Assembly: GCA_043809365.1 (NCBI GenBank)
Contig: JAZDDW010000045.1
Coordinates: 1-8,048, forward strand
Source of the DNA: CAJAUT01 sp043809365
GTDB taxonomy: Bacteria > Patescibacteriota > Microgenomatia > UBA1400 > UBA12108
DNA length: 8,048 nt
Reading direction: 5' to 3'
The notes beneath the pieces are model-generated. The model was given only the letters and a program-made list of their open reading frames with translations, was not told the DNA's origin and made no database searches. Positions within the stretch are counted from its first letter, which is position 1, and each line of letters begins with the position of its first letter. Of the stretch, positions 1 to 5,577 are shown in pieces. A program made the position numbers and the translations under genes.

Positions 1-137
1 AGGGATCCACACCAAGATGAAATTGATCAAGCGACAAGGGTTCGGCTACAGGAACAAAGAAATATATCTGCGCAAGCTCGTGCTTGGTTTTCTCCCACTC
101 GCTGCGCTTATATCACCACACTTATTGCAATAGAGCC
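1..137 (+). mobile_element. Right end of an ISL3-like insertion sequence (partial)
   Basis: Four bases after the transposase stop, the + strand reads TAGAGCC, ending at 137. Read inward from outside, this is GGCTCTA, close to the GGCTCTT with which ISL3 terminal repeats commonly begin. The element would thus end at about 137, and 138-145 (ATTACTAG) would be one copy of the 8-bp target duplication expected for ISL3. The left end is outside the window, so neither repeat nor duplication can be confirmed. The promoter of the next gene starts 10 bp further on. Confidence 0.35.
2..133 (+). CDS. Transposase C-terminal end, ISL3-like (partial, 5' end outside window)
   Basis: An open frame enters from the left edge and stops at TAG 131-133, giving 43 residues. 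It reads GIHTKMKLIKRQGFGYRN and continues with a basic, hydrophobic tail ending SPHLLQ. The stretch of I/M-K-L-I-K-R followed by G-(F/Y)-G-(F/Y)-R-N is the hallmark of the last part of ISL3-family DDE transposases (the DDE_Tnp_ISL3 domain), which cut and join the ends of the insertion sequence. The catalytic acids lie upstream, outside the window, so it cannot be said whether the gene is intact. Family assignment is from recalled motif similarity; a related DDE family is possible. Confidence 0.6.
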   Translation, partial: GIHTKMKLIKRQGFGYRNKEIYLRKLVLGFLPLAALISPHLLQ

Positions 138-146
138 ATTACTAGC

Positions 147-174
147 TTGACATCTCCCCCCAATCATCTATTAT
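147..174 (+). promoter_or_regulatory. Sigma70-type promoter for the cysteine-rich surface operon
   Basis: A perfect -35 box TTGACA (147-152) is separated by 16 bp from TATTAT (169-174), which matches TATAAT at five of six positions. Transcription would begin near 181, only about 5 nt before the ATG at 186. No Shine-Dalgarno sequence is present. A slightly shifted -10 (TATTAA, 172-177) would make the mRNA even closer to leaderless. This is the best promoter by consensus in the window. Confidence 0.65.
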
Positions 175-185
175 TAAATTAACTT

Positions 186-857
186 ATGCCCAAATCCAAT
201 TTCTGGTCAAAAAAACGTCGATTCACTCCAGCCTGGTTAGTGAGTATTATTGCGTTTCTTGTTATTACTAGCCTGTTTCTTTACCACTCACTCAATGCTC
301 CAGTCAACATCAACGAAATTAGTTATCCTCAACTCATCCCAACCTGTAACAAAAATAAACTGCGCTCTCTTGCCTTAAGTAATCCTTGTGATCGTAGTTC
401 CTTCACTGTTGCCACCTACCGTTGTGACGCCAACGGTTTCGAAGGATCTCTTGATGGTTGTCGCACCCTCGCCGATTGGCAACAGCAAGCCGAGAGTCGC
501 TGTCCCGAGGTTTGTGTCGCTCCCTCGCCCCTTCCCACCACCAAACCCACTCCCTTGCCCTCTGGTTGTATCACCAAGTCCTACGCCTGTCCCCCACCAA
601 GCTGTCCTCCCTTCGGTGGACCTTGTGCCATCGCTGACTGTCCCCCTTCAGTTACCATCTGTCCCTCTCCCTCTCCCACTTTTCTCCCTACTCCCCCACC
701 TGACACTCCCGTCTCTTCCATCACTCCCTCCGAACTCAAGCGTGGCTGGTACTACGGCTCGAAAAATCAAAAGAAAACCGGTACACCTATTTACTGGAGT
801 TTCCAGGATGCAGGCCGCAGTTCCTGCTGGCATGCTCCTTTTATTAAATGTCAATAA
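186..857 (+). CDS. Membrane-anchored cysteine-rich exported protein (module A, module B, Trp-rich tail)
   Basis: This 223-aa protein has a basic start, then one membrane helix at about 15-34, which leaves the rest outside the membrane. Module A (residues 54-110) holds six cysteines (54, 68, 80, 92, 106, 110) with the landmarks KNKLR, SNPCD, ATYxC, DWxxQAE and CPEVC. After a Pro/Thr linker comes a second six-cysteine stretch (128-159), then a Pro/Ser linker and a tail (about 180-223) with GWYYGSKNQKKTGTP and two further cysteines. The 14 cysteines all lie outside the membrane helix, fitting disulfide bonding. It is first in a four-gene run and its end overlaps the next gene by 10 nt. It is a paralogue of the next protein. 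Function is unknown; surface adhesion or binding is only a guess. Confidence 0.85.
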   Translation: MPKSNFWSKKRRFTPAWLVSIIAFLVITSLFLYHSLNAPVNINEISYPQLIPTCNKNKLRSLALSNPCDRSSFTVATYRCDANGFEGSLDGCRTLADWQQQAESRCPEVCVAPSPLPTTKPTPLPSGCITKSYACPPPSCPPFGGPCAIADCPPSVTICPSPSPTFLPTPPPDTPVSSITPSELKRGWYYGSKNQKKTGTPIYWSFQDAGRSSCWHAPFIKCQ

Positions 858-1546
858 AAATCACTATGTCTAAACCCAAAATCATGCACAAACTCTCTCC
901 GATCTGGTTAGTGGGTATCGCTGGATTTCTTATCTTTACCGGGATTTTTGTTGCCCGTTCCCGTAACCCGCATTCAGTCATAAATTATATTGGCTCTTCC
1001 TCGGATCAAAGTGTCACAGACTCAGCCTTCATTCCCACCACATGCACCAAAAACAAACTACGTACTCTTACTTTTAGTAATCCTTGTGACTCTAGCTCAT
1101 ATTCTAGCGCGACCTACACCTGCCACGCCGACGGTTCCACCGGGACTCTCGGCGGCAAGCCCAAAACCGCCTGTCGTACCCCAGACGATTGGCGCATGCA
1201 AGCCGAGAATTCCTGCCCAGAGGTTTGTGTCTTACCCACTTCTTCTCCCATGCCCTCCGCTCCTCCAGGTTGTTACTATCAGCAAGTCCAGTGTTTCAAG
1301 GCGCCTTGTGACCCAATTTTAGTCTGTCCTTCTCCCTCCCCCTCTCCCAATCGTTGTTTCTCACTTGTTAAGAGTCTTACCCTTTCCAGTCCCTGCGGAA
1401 TAGGTAGCTCTCAGGGATATCAATCCATCCAGTACCGATGTAGCAATGGTACTACCCAGCCCATTAAACTCAATAGTTGTCTAGCAGTGGGGGATATCCA
1501 TCTCCTGCTCCAGAAACAGTGTGGTATCGACTGTTCACTGAAGTAA
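848..1546 (+). CDS. Membrane-anchored cysteine-rich exported protein with two copies of module A
   Basis: This 232-aa protein has one membrane helix at about 18-36. Module A (residues 66-127; Cys 66, 80, 92, 109, 123, 127) aligns well with the upstream protein through CTKNKLR, FSNPCD, SATYxC, DDW, QAE and CPEVC. A short four-cysteine unit (142-160, CYYQQVQC then APCDPILVC), a Ser-Pro linker and a second, diverged module A (Cys 170, 183, 198, 211, 225, 229) follow. The start at 848 overlaps the previous stop by 10 nt, the same geometry as at the third/fourth gene junction. ATG 866 is the alternative and would give a shorter basic N-terminus. Neither has a Shine-Dalgarno site. Likely disulfide-stabilised surface protein; function unknown. 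Confidence 0.83.
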   Translation: MSIKITMSKPKIMHKLSPIWLVGIAGFLIFTGIFVARSRNPHSVINYIGSSSDQSVTDSAFIPTTCTKNKLRTLTFSNPCDSSSYSSATYTCHADGSTGTLGGKPKTACRTPDDWRMQAENSCPEVCVLPTSSPMPSAPPGCYYQQVQCFKAPCDPILVCPSPSPSPNRCFSLVKSLTLSSPCGIGSSQGYQSIQYRCSNGTTQPIKLNSCLAVGDIHLLLQKQCGIDCSLK

Positions 1547-1558
1547 GGAAACTAATCT

Positions 1559-2122
1559 ATGATCAAATCACCCAAATATCTCCTCGCTCTCATCCTCCTG
1601 CTAGGACTGGGTATCTGGTTCTTCTCCCGTCTTAGCACGTCTCCCCAAGTCGCCCAGGTTGGATCCAACGTCTGTGTCAGCAATGTCACGACCTTTTCCG
1701 CTAGTGATGCCTGTGGTCTCGATGGCTACAAACAATATTCATTTACTTGTGGCGGTGACGAAAGACCCTTGAGTATACTATCTCCCAGCGTAACGTGTAT
1801 CTCTTTTATTTCCGCCTACAAGTCGGCAACAGAAAATTGTGGTTGTGCCCCCAAGCCCTCCGTTCCTCCCTCCCGCCCCCCCAAACCTAGCCCTGTCATC
1901 CCTCCATTTGCCTGCCCCGAAGATGTAAGGATTTGCCCTGATGGTACTACCGTAGGCAGGACTGGTCCCAACTGTCAATTTGTCTGCCCCTCGACCAGTC
2001 CCACACCCACTCCTCCTTCTATCTCCCCCCCCAATCCCTCTCCTTCCAAAATTTCCTGCCTGATACAGTGCTTATTAAAGGACCGTAAGTCATATTCTGT
2101 TTGCCAGACTAGATGTCGATAG
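1559..2122 (+). CDS. Membrane-anchored cysteine-rich exported protein, third member of the array
   Basis: This 187-aa protein has a membrane helix at about 7-23. A diverged module A follows (Cys 39, 52, 64, 80, 94, 96): the 13-residue gap between the fourth and fifth cysteines is kept, but the final pair is CGC rather than CxxxC. After a Pro-rich linker comes a four-cysteine unit (119, 126, 139, 143; CPEDVRICPDG, GRTGPNC, FVCPS) that resembles short repeats seen in many CPR exported proteins. The C-terminal pair CLIQC / CQTRC (167-186) adds four more. An AAGGA Shine-Dalgarno site (1545-1549) lies 9 nt before the ATG and overlaps the previous stop codon, so this start is secure. Function unknown. 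Confidence 0.82.
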   Translation: MIKSPKYLLALILLLGLGIWFFSRLSTSPQVAQVGSNVCVSNVTTFSASDACGLDGYKQYSFTCGGDERPLSILSPSVTCISFISAYKSATENCGCAPKPSVPPSRPPKPSPVIPPFACPEDVRICPDGTTVGRTGPNCQFVCPSTSPTPTPPSISPPNPSPSKISCLIQCLLKDRKSYSVCQTRCR

Positions 2123-2955
2123 TCCGGATGTGGCGATTTTTCCTTATTCCCTGTTTGATAATCATCTTATCTCGTTCTGTCCAGGCAATCGACTTCTCTC
2201 TCACCAACCCTACTGTCAGTGATACCTTGATTACAGTCGAGGCTTCTATTTCTGGCACCACCAGTAATTACTATCTTCAGGGAGTTCTCCGGAGCGTCGG
2301 TAGCAGTAAATATTTTGGTGCAACCGCCAACTTGAGCAACAATTGGATCGACTATATTAGTAGTCCAGAAAAAGAATATATTACCTCCAATTTCTACTCA
2401 GCTATCATCAAAGATGCCAGTTGGTCAGCCCAGCTCAAAATGCGGTATTTCGTAGATGATGACAATTACTTGGGTCCTGGCAATTATGAACTCAAATTCC
2501 GCCGCTTTACCGGTAACAGTACTAGTCCCGCCGGGGAATCCAACACTCTCCTAGTTAATCTATCCGCCTCTCTGCCCAGTCCCTCTCCCTCCCCAACTCC
2601 CTCTCTCACACCAACCCCCACTCCTACACCTAGTCCGAGTCCCTCTCCCTCCCCAACTCCTACGCCACAACCTAGTCTCAAGCCTAGTCCTTCTCCTACT
2701 TCGCCCGTCGAAACTTTACAGGGAGGTGGGGAAGGTACTGTGGCAGGAGAATCTACCGAAATTGACCTTTCTGCTTTCGGAGTATCCCCGTCTCCCACCC
2801 TGCAAATAGTCTCCTCACAGGCTCCTACTCTCAATCATTCTCGCGCAAAAACCGTTCTCCTTATCGGTTCCGGTCTGGTGTTCGTCGCTCTCGCCGGTTT
2901 TTTTGGCTACCGCAGATATCTTGCGATTAAAAGGTCTGACCTGCTAAGTGAATAA
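2113..2955 (+). CDS. Exported protein with Ser-Pro-Thr linker and C-terminal membrane anchor
   Basis: This 280-aa protein starts with a signal peptide (basic start, hydrophobic core, cleavage likely after VQA at residue 25). Residues 26 to about 152 look beta-rich and contain no cysteine, unlike the three preceding proteins. A Ser/Pro/Thr linker covers about 153-198. A Gly-rich stretch leads to a second low-complexity part, then a membrane helix (247-266) and a basic tail (YRRYLAIKR). There is no LPxTG sortase motif. This is a type I surface protein, with the domain held away from the cell by a stiff, possibly glycosylated stalk. Its start overlaps the previous stop by 10 nt; ATG 2128 (Met6) is an alternative that still gives a signal peptide. 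I do not recognise the ectodomain. Confidence 0.83.
   Translation: MSIVRMWRFFLIPCLIIILSRSVQAIDFSLTNPTVSDTLITVEASISGTTSNYYLQGVLRSVGSSKYFGATANLSNNWIDYISSPEKEYITSNFYSAIIKDASWSAQLKMRYFVDDDNYLGPGNYELKFRRFTGNSTSPAGESNTLLVNLSASLPSPSPSPTPSLTPTPTPTPSPSPSPSPTPTPQPSLKPSPSPTSPVETLQGGGEGTVAGESTEIDLSAFGVSPSPTLQIVSSQAPTLNHSRAKTVLLIGSGLVFVALAGFFGYRRYLAIKRSDLLSE
2578..2660 (+). repeat. 23-bp direct repeat, two copies 60 bp apart, in the linker region
   Basis: The 23 bases at 2578-2600 recur exactly at 2638-2660; each begins AGTCCCTCTCC and ends CCCCAACTCC. The offset of 60 bp is a whole number of codons, so loss or gain of a unit would keep the frame and change stalk length by 20 residues. The surrounding DNA is almost entirely pyrimidine on this strand. 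Confidence 0.85.
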
Positions 2956-2979
2956 GCTTGAGAGACCAGGTCAGACCTT
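2931..2979 (+). repeat. Perfect 13-bp inverted repeat spanning the end of the surface operon
   Basis: AAGGTCTGACCTG (2931-2943) is exactly complementary to CAGGTCAGACCTT (2967-2979), with a 23-nt loop containing the stop codon (2953-2955). Each arm itself holds a small near-palindrome (GGTCTGACC, GGTCAGACC). As RNA it would form a stable hairpin closing the operon, but no U-tract follows, so it is not a standard intrinsic terminator. It could instead protect the 3' end, act as a terminator of unusual form, or bind a protein. Confidence 0.75.
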
Positions 2980-2991
2980 CAAAGTATTATA

Positions 2992-3000
2992 TGCGATAAT
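2992..3000 (+). promoter_or_regulatory. Extended -10 promoter giving a leaderless mRNA
   Basis: TGC followed by GATAAT (2995-3000) is an extended -10 element (TGn plus a five-of-six match to TATAAT). No good -35 box is visible. Six bases separate it from the ATG at 3007, so transcription would start on or next to the start codon. No Shine-Dalgarno site is present. Confidence 0.5.
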
Positions 3001-3006
3001 AAATCC

Positions 3007-3363
3007 ATGAAAAAATTCTTCCTCTGGCTCGCCACTTTGTCCTGGGCCTGCCTCATCCTCTATCTCACCACCATCCCCGATTTTCATCCCTCAAGCGATA
3101 CACTAATTAGTTGGGTTTTGAGCAATGGCGGCCACTTTTTTTTCTTTGGCGTACAGGCAGTTTTGCTCTCATTAACTCTTCCTCATCGACCATTAACCAT
3201 TAACCATTGGTCATTAACCATCACCTCGCTCTACGGACTTCTGATCGAACTGGTACAGCGCGGTATTCCCGGTCGCAGTTTTGGTTTGAGCGACTGGGCC
3301 CTCGATACTCTCGGCGCTGTCGCTTTCTTATTTATCTGTAAAAAGTTACAATCAAAGCTATGA
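3007..3363 (+). CDS. VanZ-like integral membrane protein
   Basis: This is a 118-residue protein with hydrophobic segments at about 4-20, 42-58, 69-83 and 98-113. The pattern matches the VanZ-like family: a first helix ending in a short loop with TxxP, a GGHF segment before the second helix, then E81, Q84, GR (89-90), D96 and D100 followed by LGA at the last helix. VanZ of the vancomycin cluster gives low-level teicoplanin resistance, but most relatives are uncharacterised envelope proteins, so no resistance role is claimed. It overlaps galE by four bases (ATGA), implying coupled translation. The loop at residues 62-75 is coded by a short tandem repeat. Confidence 0.8.
   Translation: MKKFFLWLATLSWACLILYLTTIPDFHPSSDTLISWVLSNGGHFFFFGVQAVLLSLTLPHRPLTINHWSLTITSLYGLLIELVQRGIPGRSFGLSDWALDTLGAVAFLFICKKLQSKL
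3190..3221 (+). repeat. Heptanucleotide tandem repeat inside the VanZ-like gene
   Basis: The units CCATTAA, CCATTAA, CCATTGG, TCATTAA and CCAT follow one another at 3190-3221. Three units equal seven codons, so the encoded peptide shows a seven-residue period (PLTINHW, SLTITSL). It lies in the loop between the second and third membrane helices, where length change is tolerated. Confidence 0.75.
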
Positions 3364-4322
3364 AAATCCTCGTTACCGGTGGAGCAGGGTATATCGGTGC
3401 CATCACCGCCCAAGAACTAGAAAAAGTTGGCCATCAAATCCTCGTCTACGACCACTTCTTCTCCCACACCCCCGCCAAACTGGGTAACACTCCCTATGTC
3501 AAAGGCGGCTTGCTTGACGCCCGCACTCTCAATAAAACCCTCTCTTCCTTCCACCCCGATGTGGTCATGCATTTTGCCGCCTACATCCAAATGGGTGAGA
3601 GTGTCAAAAATCCCCGCAAATACTATGACAATAACGTGATTGGTAGCCTGGCGCTGATCGAAGCCATGATCAAGCATGGGGTGCACAAACTAGTCTTTGC
3701 CAGTACTGCCGGGGTCTATGGTAACCCGGTGACCATTCCCATTCCCGAGGACCATAAGAAAGAGCCCGAAAACCCCTACGGCGAAACTAAATTAGCGACG
3801 GAAAGAATGCTCAAATGGTACGATCAAGCCTATGGTTTCAAATCTATCTCGATTCGCTTCTTTAATGCCGCTGGTGCTGCGGGTGAGCTAGGCGAAGATC
3901 ATCATGATGAGTCTCACATCATCCCCAATATTATCAACGCCCAATTGGCAGGCAAAGAATTTACCCTCTTTGGTAACGACTACCCGACCCCCGACGGTAC
4001 TTGTATCCGCGACTACATCCATGTGCTCGACCTCGCTTCAGCTTTCACTCTCGCCGCCGAAAAACTCATGACCCCGGAAGCAGTCACTACTGCCTACAAC
4101 GCCGGCACTGGCCATGGCTACAGCAATCTCGAGATTATTAAAATGGTGGAATCGATTTCTGGTAACCCCGTCAAAATCAAATTTGAACCTCGTCGCCCAG
4201 GCGACGCCAACGAACTGGTTGCCGATGTCACCCGCATCAAGTCCGAGCTCTCCTGGTCCCCCGTCCACAGTGATCTTGAAACTATCATCAAATCCGCCTA
4301 CTCCTATCACTCTAAAAAGTGA
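3360..4322 (+). CDS. galE: UDP-glucose 4-epimerase
   Basis: Cytoplasmic NAD-dependent enzyme of the extended short-chain dehydrogenase family. It interconverts UDP-glucose and UDP-galactose, feeding galactose into glycans and taking part in the Leloir pathway. The 320 residues are slightly shorter than the E. coli enzyme (338). Visible motifs are TGGAGYIG (6-13) and D31 for NAD binding, the YYDNNV segment (88-93), FASTAGVYG (113-121) with the catalytic Ser/Thr, catalytic Y140 and K144 in PYGETK, FFNAAGA (167-173), HIIPN (186-190), DGTCIRDYIHVLDLA (212-226, with Cys where Gly is usual) and NAGTGHGYS near the end. The start is fixed by the ATGA overlap with the VanZ-like gene. A related epimerase acting on other UDP sugars cannot be excluded. 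Confidence 0.95.
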   Translation: MKILVTGGAGYIGAITAQELEKVGHQILVYDHFFSHTPAKLGNTPYVKGGLLDARTLNKTLSSFHPDVVMHFAAYIQMGESVKNPRKYYDNNVIGSLALIEAMIKHGVHKLVFASTAGVYGNPVTIPIPEDHKKEPENPYGETKLATERMLKWYDQAYGFKSISIRFFNAAGAAGELGEDHHDESHIIPNIINAQLAGKEFTLFGNDYPTPDGTCIRDYIHVLDLASAFTLAAEKLMTPEAVTTAYNAGTGHGYSNLEIIKMVESISGNPVKIKFEPRRPGDANELVADVTRIKSELSWSPVHSDLETIIKSAYSYHSKK

Positions 4323-4328
4323 TATATT
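4320..4328 (+). promoter_or_regulatory. Extended -10 promoter giving a leaderless mRNA (overlaps galE stop)
   Basis: TGA followed by TATATT (4323-4328) forms an extended -10 element; the TGA is also the galE stop codon. Six bases separate it from the ATG at 4335, the same spacing as at 2995-3007. No -35 box or Shine-Dalgarno site is evident. Confidence 0.45.
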
Positions 4329-4334
4329 GTACTT

Positions 4335-4586
4335 ATGCTCTCCAAACAAGATCTTAAGAACATACGTGAAATTGTCGAGGTAGTCGTTGAAGAAAAACTA
4401 GAGACTAAATTAGAAGAAAAGTTAGGAGAAGACTACCAAGGTCGCTTAGATCGAATCGAAAATAAAGTTGATATGGCCTGTAAAATCGCCAAAGATGCAG
4501 ACGAAGAATTGACAGTTACCCAAGCCAAAGTTGATGGTCACGAGGAAAGAATCGTCGCTCTCGAGTCCAATTTTGCCACTGTCTAG
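4335..4586 (+). CDS. Small coiled-coil protein of unknown function
   Basis: This 83-residue, highly charged, cytoplasmic-looking protein begins MLSKQDLKNIREIVEVVVEE. The rest is Glu/Lys-rich with heptad-like spacing of Leu, Ile and Val (KLETKLEEKLG, RLDRIENKVDMA, VDGHEERIVALE), so two helices able to form a coiled coil are likely. It has one cysteine and no membrane segment. Similar short proteins beginning M-L-(S/T)-K-x-D-L are common in CPR genomes as hypothetical proteins (recalled, not searched). It lies 12 bp after galE, with its own likely promoter and a purine-rich coding strand unlike the pyrimidine-rich genes before it. Confidence 0.72.
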   Translation: MLSKQDLKNIREIVEVVVEEKLETKLEEKLGEDYQGRLDRIENKVDMACKIAKDADEELTVTQAKVDGHEERIVALESNFATV

Positions 4587-4590
4587 CCCA

Positions 4591-4618
4591 TTGCATCCCA
4601 CCCATCTTCTGCTACAAT
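4591..4618 (+). promoter_or_regulatory. Possible promoter for a short transcript
   Basis: TTGCAT (4591-4596) and TACAAT (4613-4618, five of six to consensus) are 16 bp apart. Transcription would begin near 4625 and meet the terminator at 4666-4687. The -35 match is weak. Confidence 0.35.
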
Positions 4619-4624
4619 ACCATC

Positions 4625-4687
4625 TACATATGTGAATACACTTTGCTTGCTTAGCGTAAGGATTGATCCCGCTCAGCGGGATTTTTT
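4625..4687 (+). ncRNA. Candidate small RNA of about 63 nt
   Basis: Between a plausible promoter (4591-4618) and a strong terminator lie about 40 nt with no reading frame of note. It contains the palindrome ACATATGT (4626-4633) and a small hairpin, CTTGC (4646-4650) with GTAAG (4656-4660), just before the terminator stem. The alternative is that this is only the 3' end of the upstream transcript. No known RNA family is recognised. Confidence 0.3.
4666..4687 (+). terminator. Intrinsic terminator
   Basis: ATCCCGC (4666-4672) pairs perfectly with GCGGGAT (4676-4682) across a TCA loop, and six T follow (4682-4687). It isolates the galE-side genes from the 16S gene downstream. A wider inverted repeat (ATGTGAA at 4630, TTCACAT at 4693) surrounds it. 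Confidence 0.85.
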
Positions 4688-4740
4688 GTGCCTTCACATG
4701 TATACCAGTCCGAAGCTCATAGCGAAGGATGGCTCGCGCC

Positions 4741-4774
4741 TTAACAATCGAATAACTACACATCTAAATACAAT
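4741..4774 (+). promoter_or_regulatory. Possible 16S rRNA promoter
   Basis: TTAACA (4741-4746, five of six to TTGACA) precedes TAAATA (4765-4770) overlapping TACAAT (4769-4774). The spacing is 18 bp to the poorer -10 and 22 bp to the better one, so the match is imperfect. It lies after the terminator and about 55-65 bp before the 16S 5' end, where a promoter is needed. Confidence 0.3.
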
Positions 4775-4820
4775 TCAAAGAGATGGTAGTACCGTTTTTA
4801 ACTTTGAGTAAATTTTCGGA

Positions 4821-4829
4821 TTTAAACTC
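4821..4829 (+). other. 5' arm of a possible 16S processing stem
   Basis: TTTAAACTC (4821-4829) can pair with GAGTCTAAA (7192-7200) just after the 16S 3' end, eight of nine pairs. Stems joining the ends of pre-16S RNA are the usual RNase III substrates. This one is short and tentative. Confidence 0.35.
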
Positions 4830-4834
4830 TTTTT

Positions 4835-4877
<43 letters not shown>

Positions 4878-5577
4878 TAAGCATGCAAGTCGAACGATTT
4901 CAGTAGCAATACTATTTTAGTGGCAGACGGGTGAGTAATATATAGGAATCTACCTCTTGGTGGGGGATAGCTCGCCGAAAGGCGGGGTAATACCGCATGA
5001 GATCTCCGGATCAAAGACCTTAACCGGTCGCCGAGAGAGGAGCCTGTATCCTATCAGCTAGTTGGTGAGGTAATGGCTCACCAAGGCTACGACGGGTAGG
5101 GGGTGTGAGAGCACGACCCCCCACAAGGACACTGAGACACGGGTCCTACATCTACGGATGGCAGCAACTGGGAATCTTGCGCAATGGACGAAAGTCTGAC
5201 GCAGCGACGCCGCGTGTGGGAAGAAGGCCTTCGGGTCGTAAACCACTGTGGAGAGGGAATAACAAAATGAAGGTACCTTTCTAGAAAGCACCTGCTAACT
5301 ACGTGCCAGAAGCCTCGGTAATACGTAGGGTGCAAGCGTTATCCGGATTTATTGGGCGTAAAGCGTTCTGTAGGCGGTTTTGTAAGTATGTGGTTAAAGG
5401 CTCCCGCTCAACGGGAGACATGCTGTGTAAACTACATGACTAGATGGTTATCGGGAGTATCGGAATTCTTGGTGGAGGGGTGAAATCCGTTGATATCAAG
5501 AAGAACACCAAAGGCGAAGGCAGATACTTAGGTAACTCATGACGCTGATAGACGACAGCTAGGGGAGCGAAAGGGAT

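Noticed and set aside
388..873. Pro/Ser-rich open frame of 161 codons overlapping the first cysteine-rich gene
   Set aside because: It is the out-of-frame reading of a pyrimidine-rich gene. It has no signal peptide-to-domain structure, and the 186-857 frame has clear paralogues next door.
2484..2834. Minus-strand Gly-rich frame opposite the fourth surface gene
   Set aside because: It is the antisense reading of the Ser-Pro-Thr repeat, low in complexity and without a start signal.
3190..3221. CRISPR-like repeat array
   Set aside because: The units are 7 bp with no spacers and lie within a coding gene.
3007..3363. Glycopeptide-resistance gene vanZ
   Set aside because: Only the broad VanZ-like fold is supported. 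No vanHAX genes are nearby and most relatives are not resistance genes.
4446..4763. Minus-strand 105-codon frame over the coiled-coil gene and 16S upstream region
   Set aside because: It runs through the terminator hairpin and opposite a better gene, and shows no recognisable domain or ribosome site.
5058..5335. Two minus-strand frames inside the 16S gene
   Set aside because: They lie wholly within highly structured rRNA exon sequence; open frames there are expected by chance.
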